From contig CAILMK010000609.1 of NCBI GenBank assembly GCA_903835275.1, positions 1-6,878 on the forward strand: a stretch of 6,878 nt of DNA, in the 5' to 3' direction. Of this stretch, positions 6,267-6,878 are shown in pieces. The notes under the pieces were generated by a model that worked only from the letters and a program-made list of their open reading frames with translations, had not been told where the DNA came from and did not search any database. The translations under genes and the position numbers were made by a program. Positions within the stretch are counted from its first letter, which is position 1. Every line of letters begins with the position of its first letter. The DNA comes from an uncultured bacterium. GTDB lineage: Bacteria > Bacteroidota > Bacteroidia > CAILMK01.

Positions 6267-6878
6267 ATGAAAAAATACGCCATTTTTATCATGCTAATTC
6301 TTCCTCCCTGTTTATCATTTGGGCAGGATAATGAAGTAAAAGACCCAATCTTTATTAGACACTTCATTTTAAAATTTTCACCTTTGACTGCTGCTGAATT
6401 TCCGAAGTCAATTTCAGTTGCTACCGAAATCAGGCTTTCAAGTAAAACATCTTTAAATTTACAACTTGGTTATTCATATCTTGATCAACGTATTGTTGAT
6501 TGGGGAAAATATGCTGATTTTATTGGTGAAAACAATATTAACCTTGACACAAAAAAGCTGAACTTTAAATCGTTATTGGAATTCAGATACTATTACAGGG
6601 AATATAAAAAAGCCCGACATTTTTCAGCAAAATATGCCGGATTAAGATTTGACTTTACAGAGTCAAATTATTCCGGTCAATATAATATTTGCACACATCT
6701 TCATCAAGGTGGCTTCCTTGATTATTGCGATAGTGAGAAAACTGTTAAATATTCCCTAAAAGAAGAAAAATTCCGCCTAAATATAATTTTCGGGAAGGAA
6801 ATCATTTACAAAAGTCACTTCATCCTTGAATATTATTACGGTTTCGGAGTATGCTTAAACTATAATACTTTTCCCCTG
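6267..6878 (+). CDS. exported protein, probable outer-membrane beta-barrel (partial, 3' end off the window)
   Basis: The frame is open from ATG 6267 to the window end: 204 codons, no stop reached, so length is unknown. Residues 1-19 form a signal peptide: basic MKKY, hydrophobic AIFIMLILPPCLSFG, with likely cleavage at FGQ (about 19/20), a common Bacteroidota pattern. Cys15 lies inside the hydrophobic core as LPPC and is not a convincing lipobox, so this is probably not a lipoprotein. The mature part has no second hydrophobic helix. It shows alternating polar/hydrophobic stretches rich in aromatics, such as SISVATEIRLSS, SLNLQLGYSY, FRLNIIFGKEI and FILEYYYGFGVCLNY, which look like amphipathic strands of a small barrel. 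The overall look resembles short Bacteroidota outer-membrane proteins (DUF3575-like), but I cannot assign a family. It is divergent from fhs. The start is supported by the signal peptide and the promoter element just upstream. Confidence 0.75.
   Translation, partial: MKKYAIFIMLILPPCLSFGQDNEVKDPIFIRHFILKFSPLTAAEFPKSISVATEIRLSSKTSLNLQLGYSYLDQRIVDWGKYADFIGENNINLDTKKLNFKSLLEFRYYYREYKKARHFSAKYAGLRFDFTESNYSGQYNICTHLHQGGFLDYCDSEKTVKYSLKEEKFRLNIIFGKEIIYKSHFILEYYYGFGVCLNYNTFPL

Noticed and set aside
6267..6326. Lipoprotein signal peptide for the right-end protein
   Set aside because: Cys15 is preceded by Leu-Pro-Pro within the hydrophobic core, not a lipobox; an FGQ signal-peptidase I type site fits better.
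1..6878. Mobile element, CRISPR array, tRNA/rRNA gene or defence cassette
   Set aside because: No transposase, integrase, regularly spaced repeats, cloverleaf-like sequence or nuclease/toxin gene was found on either strand; the window is nearly filled by three housekeeping genes.

Overview
The window looks like an ordinary chromosomal housekeeping segment of a Bacteroidota (Bacteroidetes) bacterium. Three things point there: two near-start copies of the Bacteroidota -7 promoter element (TAnnTTTG), the absence of clear Shine-Dalgarno sequences, and a right-end secreted or outer-membrane-type protein with a typical short signal peptide ending in Ser-Phe-Gly-Gln. Base composition is moderately AT-rich. 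A genus cannot be assigned from what is visible.

Layout, left to right. Positions 1-1339 (minus strand) hold most of gatB, subunit B of the Asp-tRNA(Asn)/Glu-tRNA(Gln) amidotransferase, cut at its C-terminus by the window edge. Positions 1358-4171 (minus) hold complete alaS, alanyl-tRNA synthetase, 18 bases upstream of gatB and probably co-transcribed with it. Positions 4172-4389 are intergenic, with a consensus -7 element close to the alaS start, a 17-base palindrome and three DnaA-box-like 9-mers. Positions 4390-6060 (minus) hold complete fhs, formate-tetrahydrofolate ligase. Positions 6061-6266 are a divergent promoter region with three TTGCAAA motifs. Positions 6267-6878 (plus) hold the first 204 codons of an unrecognised exported protein that looks like an outer-membrane beta-barrel.

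How the genes relate: alaS and gatB both supply correctly charged tRNA for translation, so an alaS-gatB transcript makes functional sense. fhs feeds formate into the one-carbon folate pool and appears to be a separate transcription unit, because alaS has its own promoter-like element. The exported protein is divergently transcribed and has no evident link to the others.

No mobile element, CRISPR array, rRNA, tRNA or defence-type system was seen. The points most worth a second look are the palindrome and DnaA-box-like cluster upstream of alaS, the near-leaderless promoter geometry, a charged insertion and an editing-site substitution in AlaRS, and the unidentified right-end gene. None of these amounts to a clear new system.
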